This document shows positions 35,050-45,673 of a DNA stretch of 64,000 nt, one piece after another. The stretch comes from Xanthostigma xanthostigma. Lineage: Eukaryota; Arthropoda; Insecta; Raphidioptera; Raphidiidae. Under the pieces are notes generated by a model that did not search any database, was not told where the DNA came from, and saw only the letters and a list, made by a program, of their open reading frames with translations. How positions within the stretch are numbered: the first letter of the stretch is position 1; each line of letters opens with the position of its first letter. The stretch lies in the NCBI GenBank assembly GCA_963575645.1, contig OY754472.1, positions 32,179,401-32,243,400 on the forward strand. Direction: 5' to 3'. Made by a program: the position numbers and the translations under genes.

Positions 35050-35646
35050 TTGTCCGTGACGGGGTACCAACTGAGTGACACACCCTCGACAGGTATGTCG
35101 GCAAACACAGAGCAAAACACAGCCAGAGGTCGTTCTCGGACTCCGTGCAAGGGTCAATCGTGGGAGCGCCACACCACTACAGTGGAGATGGATGGTTTGA
35201 TGTTGTGCCGCTCCCCTCGCGCGAATTTAAACACCTACCTGCCCTCTTTTTCTTCGGCTCTCTCTCTCACTCTTGCTCACTTCACAACTAACTCACTGTA
35301 CCTGTTACTTTATTGTTCTGCTGACGGCGCTGACTGGGAATCCTTTCACTATCACACAACGCTGATCGTTCACAATTACGCCGCGTTGCTGTTAAACTGG
35401 TGCAGGGTCGACCATAACTTCAATAGTTCTTACCTAAAGCGGGACGCGGAGTTGATTCGGTTAGGCAAAGAATTACATCCGCTGCAATACTCGACTTGGA
35501 TAGTTCCAGACGCGTGTAACTCCAGGAATTGTTTAGAATTTATGAACCCAGTCAACCGATCCCTAAATTTTCTCCAAGCTCCCAAAATTAATACAAGCTA
35601 TAACCCACGCAGTGCCGGATTATACCAAGTACCGCCTATACGCTAA
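35050..35646 (+). CDS. Unidentified 198-codon frame, doubtful
   Basis: This is the longest frame outside the LINEs. The likely start is a GTG codon read as Met; the first ATG lies further in. The product is rich in Ser, Thr, Arg and Asn and has no motif I recognise. The 35050-35290 part is GC-richer than its surroundings. The last 12 or so codons run into the left end of the hAT MITE at 35610, so the stop is transposon-derived and the frame is either truncated or chance. No splice-site context could be settled by eye. Most likely not a functional gene; an old exon or promoter-proximal sequence is possible. Confidence 0.2.
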   Translation: MSVTGYQLSDTPSTGMSANTEQNTARGRSRTPCKGQSWERHTTTVEMDGLMLCRSPRANLNTYLPSFSSALSLTLAHFTTNSLYLLLYCSADGADWESFHYHTTLIVHNYAALLLNWCRVDHNFNSSYLKRDAELIRLGKELHPLQYSTWIVPDACNSRNCLEFMNPVNRSLNFLQAPKINTSYNPRSAGLYQVPPIR

Positions 35647-36040
35647 AACAGGCTTGCCGCCCACTTAAGGCTAGCGTTTTCCCGAGTTTCTGTAGGTTAT
35701 CTTTTCTTTCATTGAAGTTACTAAGGCCTTGCATCGCATATGGGTATTTCTGTCCGAAGAGTCGATTTGCTTTAGTAGCCCGCAAATACACCAGGTTTGA
35801 ACTAGGTTCTCATTTATCCTACCAAGACTCATGTTCGAGGGAAAACGTTGCCTCCCGCCCCTGATAACGTGCTGTGTATATTATATCCGTTAGTAATATC
35901 TGATTCCGATTGGAGGTTCAAGACAGACCGTCATTTCGTTAGTTTGAAATCATTTTTTTTTTGCGACCGTCCCTGCCGCCCCTCCGACGAGTGCCACCCT
36001 ACGCTTTAGCGTAGTTAGCGTATAGGTTAATCCGGCACTG
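35610..36040. mobile_element. hAT MITE with exact 8-bp TSD
   Basis: AACCCACG is duplicated at 35602-35609 and 36041-36048. The ends CAGTGCCGGATTATACCAAG and TTAATCCGGCACTG are inverted repeats with the CAGNG start; CCTATACGCTAA and TTAGCGTATAGG extend the pairing. A GC-richer patch with CCGCCCCT lies inside. Non-coding, 431 bp. Confidence 0.9.
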
Positions 36041-36449
36041 AACCCACGGAGTATCAAATAGTTGTAAATGTAAAAAGATTTAGTAGATTCATAACATGAT
36101 AGCTACTGAGGGATGCAAGCGCATTGGTCTTTATATTTTGTTGACTCAATATTAATTTTATGAGTTAATAATTTTAACAAAATTGTGGTTCCTATATTTT
36201 TCTCTTTGTTCGTCTTTATTTTTGTTCTTTTAATGTGCCCAGTTTAAAAATTATTTCGTGTTCCCATTCTAGCACTGGCTTGCCTGATTAAATGGATAAA
36301 TTCTATTTATTTTTATAATCGTTATACAAAATGTATCTACCTATTAAAGCATACTAAATACATAAATGTCCTCTCTTGGACACATTTTCTATTTTACTTT
36401 AGAACTAGCGTGTTCTTAATCCGGCATATTGTGTAGTCCGATGTCATAA

Positions 36450-36592
36450 TTTTAACGCGATAATATATAGCTTATGTTCATTCTAAATTTTAGAGAAAAG
36501 AAATTTGAAATCGGAGAAGGAGTTTCGGAGATTACCTCCTGCATCCAAACTTACAAGCCTTAACTCTTTATATAATATTAGTATTAGTATTA
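36450..36592 (-). repeat. Dispersed repeat D, partial reverse copy
   Basis: TTTAACGCGATAATATATAG and AGATTACCTCCTGCATCCAA, then CTTTATATAATATTAGT, are reverse complements of blocks in 2696-2925. Confidence 0.6.
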
Positions 36593-36594
36593 GG

Positions 36595-36815
36595 CCTGGG
36601 CAAATGGCGGCCCGCGAAGCATTTTAGAAAAATAGTAAAATGCGAAAATAGAATGTGAGGACCTTTTTTTTTGCTCTTCAAGTGCGGAAATAGAATGTGA
36701 GGTGAGGACCTTTTTTTTTTTGCTCTTTAAGTGCGGAAATAGAATGCGAGGACCCTTTTATCAGCCATACGGCCCGCGGTAAAATTTTCATTAGCTATGT
36801 GGCCCTCCCCTGGTA
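36595..36815. mobile_element. hAT-like remnant with three tandem units
   Basis: The left end GCCTGGGCAAATGGCGGCCC and the right end GGCCCTCCCCTGG are approximate inverted repeats. In between, a unit containing GCGGAAATAGAATGTGAGG, GACC and a T-run followed by GCTCTT is repeated about three times, near 36640, 36683 and 36733. No convincing target duplication. Confidence 0.5.
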
Positions 36816-37450
36816 TAGATGAATATCTGTATCTATGTTTTGTTTTCTTGAAACTTCTGTGTTAACTGAATACCGTACCTAATTTTTTTACACTCTGTAT
36901 AAACATTTTGTTCACTTCGCATGGATCAACAAATGAACGCTAGTCACTAACGCCCTTTTCCCCTTCCCGCTGTCGTTATTTATTGCTCAACATGTTTACA
37001 TAATGCATGGATTATCCTCTTTGGTGAGTATGAGGACCTCAATAAAACATTCTGCCAAATAATTGTTGTTGTTTGCTAAAGTCTGCATTGTTATTTATTT
37101 TGCAGACTGGAAATATACCTGCCGTTTGTATGTCTGATTCATTTCCTTTGTCAACAAAAGGATACAGAGGCGTTAAGATTAAGCTATCCACAGATTAATA
37201 TTGGTATAATCATAAAATCAAATTAATCTCTTGTATAGTAAATATTTTGACAATTCTGTAAGATTATTAAACAGATTTTATTTATACTGGTCATGAATAA
37301 TTTATTAGGTCTCTAATTTTGAAAAAAAATCGAGTAGTGTATTTATGAGACTTGGTGCACAGAACTAATCCATATTTCGAACATAAATATTTTTATTATT
37401 TGGTATAATAAATTATTATATCTAAATTTGACAACGACGTCCAAAATATA
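36816..37450. other. Unassigned AT-rich DNA
   Basis: Nothing recognised. Confidence 0.4.
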
Positions 37451-37459
37451 TATTGCTAC

Positions 37460-38005
37460 TAGTGATATGCCGGATCGTTTACAATGTATATCCGCGGATA
37501 CGGATCTGAATACGGATTTTTGGTTTTAAGATCCGTGGATACGGATACGGATCTTAACTTTCTTAGAGTACGCGGCAGTAAATATTGCACATCCACCTTT
37601 GAAAAGAGACTATCTGTTATGGGAAAAAGTTATTGACCTCTTTAAGAGTTAACTCTCATAACAGATTGTCTCTTTCCAAAGATCGATGTGCAATATCTCA
37701 TTATAAAGATAGTTGATTTAGTACCTTTGAAGTATGAACTATTAGTATGGTACTCACTACGATAAATGTTTGCAATATAAAGGTGCCTAATACGATTTAA
37801 AAAAATAAAAAATAATATGAATGGAATTTAACAGGTTTTTATTATTACCTAATCACCTATATATATAAAATTTCATCTATGAATTGAAAATTAATAAGGT
37901 AAAAGATCCGTAAAATATCCGTCAAAAACTAACGGATACGGATGCGGATACGAATCTTTTTTCTCCCTCGGATATCCGCGGATACGGATATTCGGCACAT
38001 CACTA
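37460..38005. mobile_element. hAT MITE, first of an abutting pair
   Basis: TAGTGATATGCCGGATC and GATATTCGGCACATCACTA are inverted ends (TAGNG start). ATTGCTAC lies on both sides (37452-37459, 38006-38013). GGATACGGAT words are repeated near both ends in both orientations, likely subterminal binding sites. Non-coding, 546 bp. Confidence 0.9.
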
Positions 38006-38013
38006 ATTGCTAC

Positions 38014-38685
38014 TAGGGTTTGCAGAACCGGTAATGAAATCGAATTTGTATTTCCCGGTACTGGAGGAGATCCAGTGCCGAGAAATACCGGGAAATTCGA
38101 TACTGTCGGTACTAGAGAAAAAATGTGTTTTAAATGCTTGTTGTGCGTGAAATAAAATGTTGGAAATAGTTTTGAAGAAGTTTAATCACAATACAAATCA
38201 CTGAATTACCCTACGTAATTCAATAAACTTTAAATATTCCAATCAGTCTGAATAATACTCTTTGATAACTCAACTTTAACAAAAAATAATCATTCTTGTC
38301 ATGAAAAAGGAATCTTAAATTCAAATTTAATAAATTGTACTTATTCAGTCGTTTTGAAAAATTCTAAACTCGTAGTCGTAACTTAACAGAAACTCGTATA
38401 GTCGTAATAGACAGTAACCTTTTAACATAACGATACTGAAAAGAAAAAATGTTTTACATATTCTAAAACGTTTTGCGAAACATTATCAAACGTTATGTAT
38501 CAAATCACCGGCAACGATTACAGCATTTACAGCTTGAAAAAATAGTAAAAACATTTAAATTAGTATAATTTTTGTAGTACCGGAATTCTCAGAAAATGGG
38601 TTTCATTTCCCGGTACTGAAGGCGATGAAATTTCCCGTAAATTCCCGGGAAATTTGGTAACGGGAATTTCCGGGAGCAATCCCTA
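38014..38685. mobile_element. hAT MITE, second of an abutting pair
   Basis: TAGGGTTTGCAGAACCGG and CCGGGAGCAATCCCTA are inverted ends. ATTGCTAC lies on both sides (38006-38013, shared with the neighbour, and 38686-38693). Subterminal CCCGGTACT / ATACCGGGAAAT words dominate both ends. Sequence is unrelated to the neighbouring element. Non-coding, 672 bp. Confidence 0.9.
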
Positions 38686-38693
38686 ATTGCTAC

Positions 38694-39197
38694 CAAGATG
38701 AGGCAAGTAAGGCATTATTATCCTGGGCGTAAAATTTGGAGAGCGCCATTTTAATGGCTGAAATACAGAAATGTAGAAAAGTTTGACGCAAAGTTTTTAA
38801 GGGTTGTCATGTTTGATTTGTCCGTAACGCTATCAATTCTAGTTGCATATCTGCAGAATTGATCATCAGCTTCATAAAAACCAAACAATAGAAATTATCA
38901 AATTGTGGTTACTAGAAGCTCTACGAACCGCAATCTTTGCATTTTTTTAAGTTAAGTACTTTTAACGTAACGAAGATTCGTACTATTCCGATACGCAGGG
39001 CCGTATCTAGAACCAGACGGAAGGGGGTCCCAGAAAGATAAAAAATCACACTATATTCAATAAAATTGTACGTCTTTCAACAACTTTTTGGTAACATGTC
39101 CTAAAATATTTTTTCAAAGTATTTCAAAACGAATTACTTATGTAATTATTATTGGACAATTTGCGCATAAAAAATCATGACCTTTTTATCATGTATT
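38694..39197. other. Unassigned DNA with a lone hAT-like end
   Basis: CAGGGCCGTATCTAGAACCA at 38997 looks like one end of a CAGGGNCGTAT-type hAT element, but no partner end is found. Confidence 0.35.
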
Positions 39198-39561
39198 TAA
39201 TGTCCGACCGAAGGTCGATTTCTGGCCGAAACCGTAGCCGATTAATCGGCTATCACCACAACCGTCAGCCGTAGACTTAAAGACCCTAAGAAATTCTGTT
39301 TAAAGCTACAACTGCTAAAAGCTACAATTAATAATATAAATAATTTTAAAACTTTAAAATCGAGGGTTTACATTGCCTGTATTATAAAAAAGGTAATTTT
39401 AATCATCTCGAGAAGTCGCCACGTCCATCACGCTCTTGCTCATTCGTAACAGTTCGTTCAATTTCGGCGCTTGTTAGAAACCTTCGGGTTGGCCGAAGCC
39501 GAAGGTGGGTTATATGAGCGAAGGTGGCCGAAGCCGAAACCGAAACTTAGGTCAAACACTA
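39198..39561. mobile_element. hAT-like MITE
   Basis: The left end TAATGTCCGACCGAAGG and the right end GGTCAAACACTA are imperfect inverted repeats. GGCCGAAGCCGAA and GGCCGAAACC words cluster at both ends. Flanking octamers CATGTATT and CTTGAGTT agree at 5 of 8 positions. Confidence 0.55.
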
Positions 39562-40506
39562 CTTGAGTTATAATCTTATCTCAACATTATTTTTAATAAC
39601 AGTCATTTAAAAATTAGAATTGATTGCAGTGTTGTTATAATTAACAAAAAAGAAATCTTAAAATAAAAATCGTTCGATTGAAGAACATATTAAGACGAAT
39701 GCATTTCAAAGTAATTTCCTCGCAGTTACCTTTCTGTTATTCGTTGTTCTATGATGACACCAGAATGCATCCCATCGCATGCAACCGTAATTAGTTGAAG
39801 TGCATGCAACCCGTACAATGCTGATTAGCGATTGGTCACACGCTGAGCAAAGAGCTGCTTCATTCCGATGCGATACGGCCGTACAGAATTAGTAGTGACC
39901 GGCCTGACCGCTCGGTATAATTGTACAATGTACGTGCCTTTACAGTCAGGAAGTTGTATATGGTCCAAAGACGCAGAACTAGAGTAATGCCGTCCAAAGG
40001 CGGTGTCTTTAATTATAGCGCCATGCAGGACTGAGCAGACACCGCGCGAGGAAGTTGAACACAAAACTGAAGGAGTCTGATTTCAATACTGTAATAATTA
40101 CAGTGTCATTTTTTGCGGAATCGATAGGAACCGCGCTTGATATTTAATTGATGTAAGTTTGTGTGGTGAGAAAGTTGGGCATTGAACTCGCTTCTATATA
40201 TAGTACAAGATCCCGATTTGGCTTGATCTTCACCCATCGAGTTTTCTAATTAATTTGGAATTTGATAATATAATGTATTAATGAAGAAAAATTGATTTGG
40301 TTGCCATTCAATTTCTTGGCACAGCTATTTTTAATAAAAAATTAAAGTTTTTAATTTTATTTCAGATAAAATTACCAATCGAAAGAAATACATGCATATA
40401 AAATGCCAAAGTTAGGTCGACATTTTGATTCCTGACATAAAAGCAGGTAAACAGGCATTTTCGAATTAGTATTTTGCAGTTATAGGGTTTTCTATATTGT
40501 CATATA
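39562..40506. other. Unassigned DNA
   Basis: A 79-codon minus-strand frame (39825-40064) in GC-richer sequence shows no domain. TAGTACAAGATCCCGATTTG to GAAAACTCGATGGGTGAAG-like blocks near 40205-40250 recur inverted near 43195-43235, on the far side of the family B/LINE insertion. Confidence 0.4.
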
Positions 40507-40521
40507 TGAAAATGTAGATAA

Positions 40522-40771
40522 ATAAAATTATCGACCAATTTTTCAGACAATATATTAACAAAAAATATCAATAATACATTTAACGTTTCGATGCGGATTT
40601 GGATCTTCTTCTTAATTATTTTTTTATATTTTTAGATCCGTTCTGAAGAAGATCCAAATCCGGATCTAAACGTTAAATGTATTATTGATATTTTTTGTTA
40701 ATATATTGTCTGAAAAATTGGTCGATAATTTTATTTATTGAAGAGTTCTAATCAGACGTTAATCAAAGATT
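40522..40771 (+). mobile_element. Penelope-like short element, family B, copy 2 (left, complete)
   Basis: TGAAAATGTAGAT (13-15 bp) is duplicated at 40507-40521 and 40772-40786. Inverted arms each carry the core: AACGTTTCGATGCGGATTTG plus GATCTTCTTC on the left, and TTCTGAAGAAGATCCAAATC plus CGGATCTAAACGTT on the right. The right tail is TTGAAGAGTTCTAATCAGAC then GTTAATCAAAGAT. Most of this copy (from 40557) is duplicated at 42681 by the LINE insertion. Confidence 0.75.
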
Positions 40772-40995
40772 TGAAAATGTAGATAATTTTATTGCGAACA
40801 CGTGGAACATATTATATGTAGGTAACCATGGCAATGAATAACAAATATAATATTTAATCTTTTTTTACGGGATTGTGGACAATTTAACTATTGTGTAATT
40901 GCTACGTTTCGGATATATTATTGGACGTGAAAACAACATGGATAATATTTAATACTAAATAACAACTTTAATTTTTTATTGAAAATAGCTGTGCC
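40557..40995 (+). repeat. 439-bp direct repeat flanking a LINE, left copy
   Basis: It matches 42681-43119 with no mismatch seen on a base-by-base read. It begins AACAAAAAATATCAATAATA and ends GAAAATAGCTGTGCC. The LINE starts immediately after it. It has the position of a target site duplication. Confidence 0.9.
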
Positions 40996-42531
40996 TTATT
41001 CATTGATTTCAAAAAAGCGTTTGATTCTATAGATCACAACAAACTATATGAAAAAATATTTAATTTAGGAGTTAGCGGCAAAATAACCAGAATTATAAGA
41101 AACATTTACTTGAACGCGGAAATGAGAATTAGATTAAATGGGGAATACTCAAAATATATTAAAGTTACAGAAGGAATTATGCAGGGCGACTCGTTAAGTC
41201 CACTATTATTCTCACTTTTCGTAAATGATATAGAGAAATACTTTAAAAATAGAAATTTTAGAGGAATTCCTATAAACGGCAAAGACGAAGTATTATTACT
41301 TATGTACGCAGATGATATGGTAGTTTTAGCAGACTCACATATAGATCTACAAAAAAAATTAACATGTCTAGAAAAGTACTGTAGGGACAACGATTTAATA
41401 GTTAATACAGAAAAAACAAAAATATTACTGTGTCATAAGGGTCGTAAACCTAAAACTAAGAGAATCTTCTTGTATAAAAATAAAGAAATTGAAGTAGTTA
41501 ATAAGTATACGTATCTGGGAACTGTTTTTAGTAGCTCTGGCCTTTTTAACAATAACGCAGAAAACATAATATCGAAAGCTAGAATTTCATTAAGTAATGT
41601 ACAAAGGATATTAGTATCTTCAAAAACAGACTCGTGGGAGGCGAGGGAAAAATTATTCGAAGCGTTAGTTATGTCAGTATTGCTGTATGCGGCAGAAGTT
41701 TGGGGAGCAATACATATTGATAAATTAGAAAGGGTACAAAATTCTTTTTTCAAAACATTGCTTTATTTACCTAGAAATACTCCGAGTCATTTCTTAAGAT
41801 TAGAAACCGGCAGAAGCAGAATAGAAGTTAAAGTTTTTGAAAAAATGATTAATTGGTGGATTAAAATACTAGCTATGCCTCAGAATAGATACGTAAAGCA
41901 ATGTTTTGATAGACTAAAAGAGTTCGATGAAAATCAAAATATATCAGTTATTCCGAAGAGGAACTGGGTTACCCAACTTAGAAACTTTATGACAAAAAGT
42001 CAGTGTTATGACACGTGGAAAGAACAAAACTACGTAAAATTAAAAAGAGCAAAGCTACTAATAATAGATTCTCTCAAAAATAAACTGCGAGAAGATGATT
42101 TGGAAAGAATGGAAAATTCAAACTACAGCTACATATACAAAAGAATAAAAATTAACTTCGACCAGCCCGAAAAATATCTCGTAGATCTTAAGGAATTAAA
42201 GTATATAAGAATTATGAGTCAGATAAGATTAGCGAGTACAGATAAAATAACAATTTATTTTAAAAATATAAAATATGTAATTGACTGCAATACTGTATGC
42301 ATGAATTGTAACCTAAAAATGAACGAAAACATTTTTCACTTTTTACTTGAATGTCCGCTGTATGAGCCATATAGAAAAGTATTTCTCAAAAATTATATCA
42401 ACACAAACGACAGATATAACTCCAACTCTTTACAAAGATTGCTATTAGCTAATGCTCCAGAAAAAGTCAAAAATATTTTTTTTTATGTCACAAATGCACT
42501 AAAATTACGGGCATTTCATCTATGGGAATAA
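40996..42531 (+). CDS. Truncated LINE reverse transcriptase, C-terminal 511 residues
   Basis: The product is the C-terminal part of a non-LTR retrotransposon ORF2 that would copy element RNA at a nicked target. Counting from the truncation point, RT motif A (FIDFKKAFDS) has its Asp at residue 4. The motif with QGDSLSPLLFSLF follows, then the catalytic YADD at residues 104-107. A YLGTVFSSSG-type thumb segment comes next. A C-terminal zinc-knuckle-like C-X2-C-X9-H-X4-C lies at residues 435-453. There is no RNase H signature. Without fingers and endonuclease it cannot be active. It is a different lineage from the 57.7-kb LINE: YADD versus FADD and little similarity after the RT. There is no start codon of its own. 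Confidence 0.9.
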   Translation, partial: LFIDFKKAFDSIDHNKLYEKIFNLGVSGKITRIIRNIYLNAEMRIRLNGEYSKYIKVTEGIMQGDSLSPLLFSLFVNDIEKYFKNRNFRGIPINGKDEVLLLMYADDMVVLADSHIDLQKKLTCLEKYCRDNDLIVNTEKTKILLCHKGRKPKTKRIFLYKNKEIEVVNKYTYLGTVFSSSGLFNNNAENIISKARISLSNVQRILVSSKTDSWEAREKLFEALVMSVLLYAAEVWGAIHIDKLERVQNSFFKTLLYLPRNTPSHFLRLETGRSRIEVKVFEKMINWWIKILAMPQNRYVKQCFDRLKEFDENQNISVIPKRNWVTQLRNFMTKSQCYDTWKEQNYVKLKRAKLLIIDSLKNKLREDDLERMENSNYSYIYKRIKINFDQPEKYLVDLKELKYIRIMSQIRLASTDKITIYFKNIKYVIDCNTVCMNCNLKMNENIFHFLLECPLYEPYRKVFLKNYINTNDRYNSNSLQRLLLANAPEKVKNIFFYVTNALKLRAFHLWE

Positions 42532-42650
42532 TTTTATAAGAACTTACGCTTTATTTTGTATATTTTTGTATTTATTTTTGTAATTATTTTTGAATTATTC
42601 ATGTACATTCCCCTCCTGTAAAGAAATTTATTTATTTTCAAATACAGAAT

Positions 42651-42652
42651 AC

Positions 42653-42680
<28 letters not shown>
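42651..42680 (+). repeat. (TTA)n LINE tail
   Basis: About ten ATT/TTA units form the 3' end of the truncated LINE and abut the right 439-bp repeat. Confidence 0.95.
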
Positions 42681-42683
<3 letters not shown>

Positions 42684-43119
42684 AAAAAATATCAATAATA
42701 CATTTAACGTTTCGATGCGGATTTGGATCTTCTTCTTAATTATTTTTTTATATTTTTAGATCCGTTCTGAAGAAGATCCAAATCCGGATCTAAACGTTAA
42801 ATGTATTATTGATATTTTTTGTTAATATATTGTCTGAAAAATTGGTCGATAATTTTATTTATTGAAGAGTTCTAATCAGACGTTAATCAAAGATTTGAAA
42901 ATGTAGATAATTTTATTGCGAACACGTGGAACATATTATATGTAGGTAACCATGGCAATGAATAACAAATATAATATTTAATCTTTTTTTACGGGATTGT
43001 GGACAATTTAACTATTGTGTAATTGCTACGTTTCGGATATATTATTGGACGTGAAAACAACATGGATAATATTTAATACTAAATAACAACTTTAATTTTT
43101 TATTGAAAATAGCTGTGCC
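42681..43119 (+). repeat. 439-bp direct repeat flanking a LINE, right copy
   Basis: Identical to 40557-40995. It contains the family B element from its left-arm interior to its tail, then about 210 bp of target DNA ending GAAAATAGCTGTGCC. Target DNA continues with AACAAATTAAATGACAACC. Confidence 0.9.
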
Positions 43120-43233
43120 AACAAATTAAATGACAACCAAATCAATTTTTCTTTATTAAAAAATTATATTATTAAATTTTCAATTTCATTAGAAAACTCG
43201 ATGGGTGAAGATCGAGCCAAATCGGGATCTTAG

Positions 43234-43459
43234 ACTAATACTAATGTTATGTTTGGATGTAGAAGGTAATTTCTTAAACAATTTCAAAAACTATTTCACC
43301 AATATTTCTAATATATTCATCAGGATGGACATGGGCTATAAATATATATTATCGCGTTAAAGTAAAAGCGCTTTTCGTGGGGACTAATTTTGCAACGAAA
43401 GTCGACGAAAAAATGTGGCAACCTACAAATTCGGGCGAAGTCGGACCGGAACGCTAGTC
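43234..43459 (+). repeat. Dispersed repeat D, copy 2
   Basis: ACTAATACTAATGTTATG to GTCGGACCGGAACGCTAGT. Shares TTTCACCAATATTT, CAGGATGGACATGGGCTATA, TATTATCGCGTTAAAGTA and CTACAAATTCGGGC with 2696-2925. Confidence 0.75.
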
Positions 43460-43526
43460 TTAATTAAACATGCGGACCTAAGGTTCACAAGACCAACTTC
43501 CCAGTTTAATCAATATTGAATATATT

Positions 43527-43751
43527 CAGCATAAAGTAGTGTTGATCAAATAGAATGTTACGATGAAGGGAGGTGTTGGTTGAGGATCATAAGCTTTACC
43601 AATGTTACGCTAGTGGCCAACGTTTCGAAAAATTTATTTTCATCTTCAGGGCCTCAAGCTGGTCAAAAGGTGGTAAATTGTTCTAACAATATACATGATC
43701 ATTATTATTATGAGTTTATGATCCTCAACCAAAACCTTTCTACATCGTAAC
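43527..43751 (+). mobile_element. Penelope-like short element, family A, copy 3
   Basis: ATTGAATATATT is duplicated exactly at 43515-43526 and 43752-43763. The tail is on the left (CAGCATAAAGTAGTGTTGAT), directly followed by the full arm with the core in reverse (CAACGTTTCGAAAAATTTAT, TTTCATCTTCAGG), a short interior (AAGCTGGTCAAAAGGTGGTA) and a short right arm (ATCCTCAACCAAAACC). Relative to the full arm the tail sits on the opposite side from copy 2. Confidence 0.75.
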
Positions 43752-43763
43752 ATTGAATATATT

Positions 43764-45140
43764 AGTTATAACAATAAAATGAGCATCAATTCATCGGAAT
43801 AAGATATTAACCGCTTGGTATACATTCTTAACAGTAAAAATATCGATTGATATGTTGTCTGTGCAGCTATCTGTTCTTGAAAAATCAGTAGGATCTCTCG
43901 AGATAATTCTTATTAGTGAGGAACTTTGGCGTGGAGTTGTAGAGGAATATCATCTTTAATTAGAACATCAGAACTGAGCAACTCACGAATCAACTTCCCT
44001 CGGCGGTCTTTGCTGATTTCATCAGAACAAGAAACCTTACATGATGGTATTCCTCTTCTGCATATTCTTCATTGTAAAGAATTATATTGAGTATATTACA
44101 GCACTGTGTACAACTTTTTGCCCTTGTCCGACGCCATTATTTACAAAATTGGCAGTATTCCCCGGCGTATATACCAAATGTACTTGTTTATCTAGAAATA
44201 TGTACGTGTTCACTCAATCATAATATTATTCCTATTCAGTAGCGTTCGTGCGAGGGCCATAATAGGATCGGTGATACTTCCTTCTTACTATTTCCGCATC
44301 AGTAATCATTGCGATGCAGACATTACTATCTTCGATGAATTGTTAAATTAAACGTTTAATTTTTTTAAAGAATAGCACTACCACTGAAAGATCTAATTCA
44401 AGATATCCAAATTTTATTTTTAAATATCTTGATTATATTCGAAGTCCCGAGATATAGACCTTCAATTGAAAAGGACTAAAATATGAATGTATAAAAATTT
44501 AGTCTTCATAAATATTAAACACAAGGTAGGAATATCTCGAACCTTTTGCTTGGAATCGCGCCATAGAGTGGAATATCTTAAACCTGTCGCATAATCTTGC
44601 TTGTATCATTCCGAAGATACAGCTACAACTCTACAAGTAACATTACCGTCTGATTATAAATTTCTCATGTCTCTAAGTTAATAGACAGCTTTAAATCAGT
44701 ATATTTTTCAGAGTGCAGTATGATGAGGATATTCTCAAGATAATCAGAAAGTCATCCTAGGTTTTTCATTTGGAAAAGTGAGTCATCATTATTTGCTCGC
44801 AAACTACATTTAGGTCCGTTTTCCGTCAGTCTGCTATGTATTTTAAAATGAAGCTCAAATAACAAATTCCTCCAAAAACCGTTCATGTGGACCCAAAGGT
44901 CTTTTATGGTCACATGAACTTGTATTTCAATAAACATTTTTAATGATTAGTAACATATATTGATATCTGCCTTGCGTTTGCATAGTTACGTAATTATGGT
45001 TTCACTTGTAAAAATTATCCAAATATGCTTGACAGCTATCTAAACAATTCTTTTTTGTCAGATCTTCAGAACAAAAGAACAATTGTTTTTTAGTGTCTCC
45101 ATATGAAGAACCAAAGGCGACTCTCCGATTCGTAGATTAT
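43764..45140. other. Unassigned AT-rich DNA
   Basis: Short frames at 44041-44223 and 44752-44937 show no domain. No repeat partner seen. Confidence 0.4.
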
Positions 45141-45670
45141 GGCTTAACTCACACGCACCACATTAGAACCACAAAAAAATGATCGATGGTTGAGAGTACG
45201 GCATTAGTATGTGATGTCGTGATAGCGCTCACACGAACAACAAATTGTGGTCGATGTCAACAACAGTCGTCGAGTGTTGATGATATCGCCCGCAAACAAA
45301 CCGGCCGATGATGGTCAACCCCGCTCACACGTGCAACTCGCCGACCACAAATAGACCACTGACTGAACAGACGTACAAATAATAATCGAAAGTACTTTTG
45401 CTCATTCGAAAATAATTAAAAAAATTGTCATCGTATAGTCTTAAACGATGATAAAGTTGTTGAAATTGACTCTCGTTTCTATCTTCAAAAATTGGATGAA
45501 CCCAATAAATTCTATTAATAAATCCATCGCTTTACTGTCTGTTCTGTGTGGTTCAATTGTGGTTTCACCAACGTCTGCGTGCCTACAAAACTGTTGATGA
45601 AAAGTGGTCGAGTTCAACCACATTAGGACCACTTTTTTGTGGACGGAAAGTGGTACGTGTGAGTTAAGCC
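45141..45670. mobile_element. PIF/Harbinger-like MITE
   Basis: GGCTTAACTCACACGCACCA on the left pairs with GGTACGTGTGAGTTAAGCC on the right; inner blocks ACCACATTAGAACCACAAAA and TTAGGACCACTTTTTTGTGG extend it. The flanks TAT / TAT give a 3-bp duplication. Harbinger elements use 3-bp targets (usually TWA), so the class is probable rather than certain. GTGGTC / GACCAC words recur through the interior. 530 bp. Confidence 0.6.
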
Positions 45671-45673
45671 TAT

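Larger units (their letters stand above)
40996..42680 (+). mobile_element. 5'-truncated LINE with (TTA)n tail
   Basis: The insertion starts in frame inside the reverse transcriptase motif A (FIDFKKAFD) and runs through a stop at 42531, a 3' UTR of about 115 bp and an (ATT/TTA)n tail at 42651-42680. All sequence upstream of the RT palm (endonuclease, fingers, ORF1) is missing. It is flanked by identical 439-bp direct repeats. An intact frame and identical flanks argue for recent insertion. Confidence 0.9.

Noticed and set aside
40557..43119. LTR retrotransposon with 439-bp LTRs
   Set aside because: The repeats lack TG..CA ends, primer site and polypurine tract; the interior is a LINE fragment with a (TTA)n tail, and one repeat clearly continues a family B element that starts outside.
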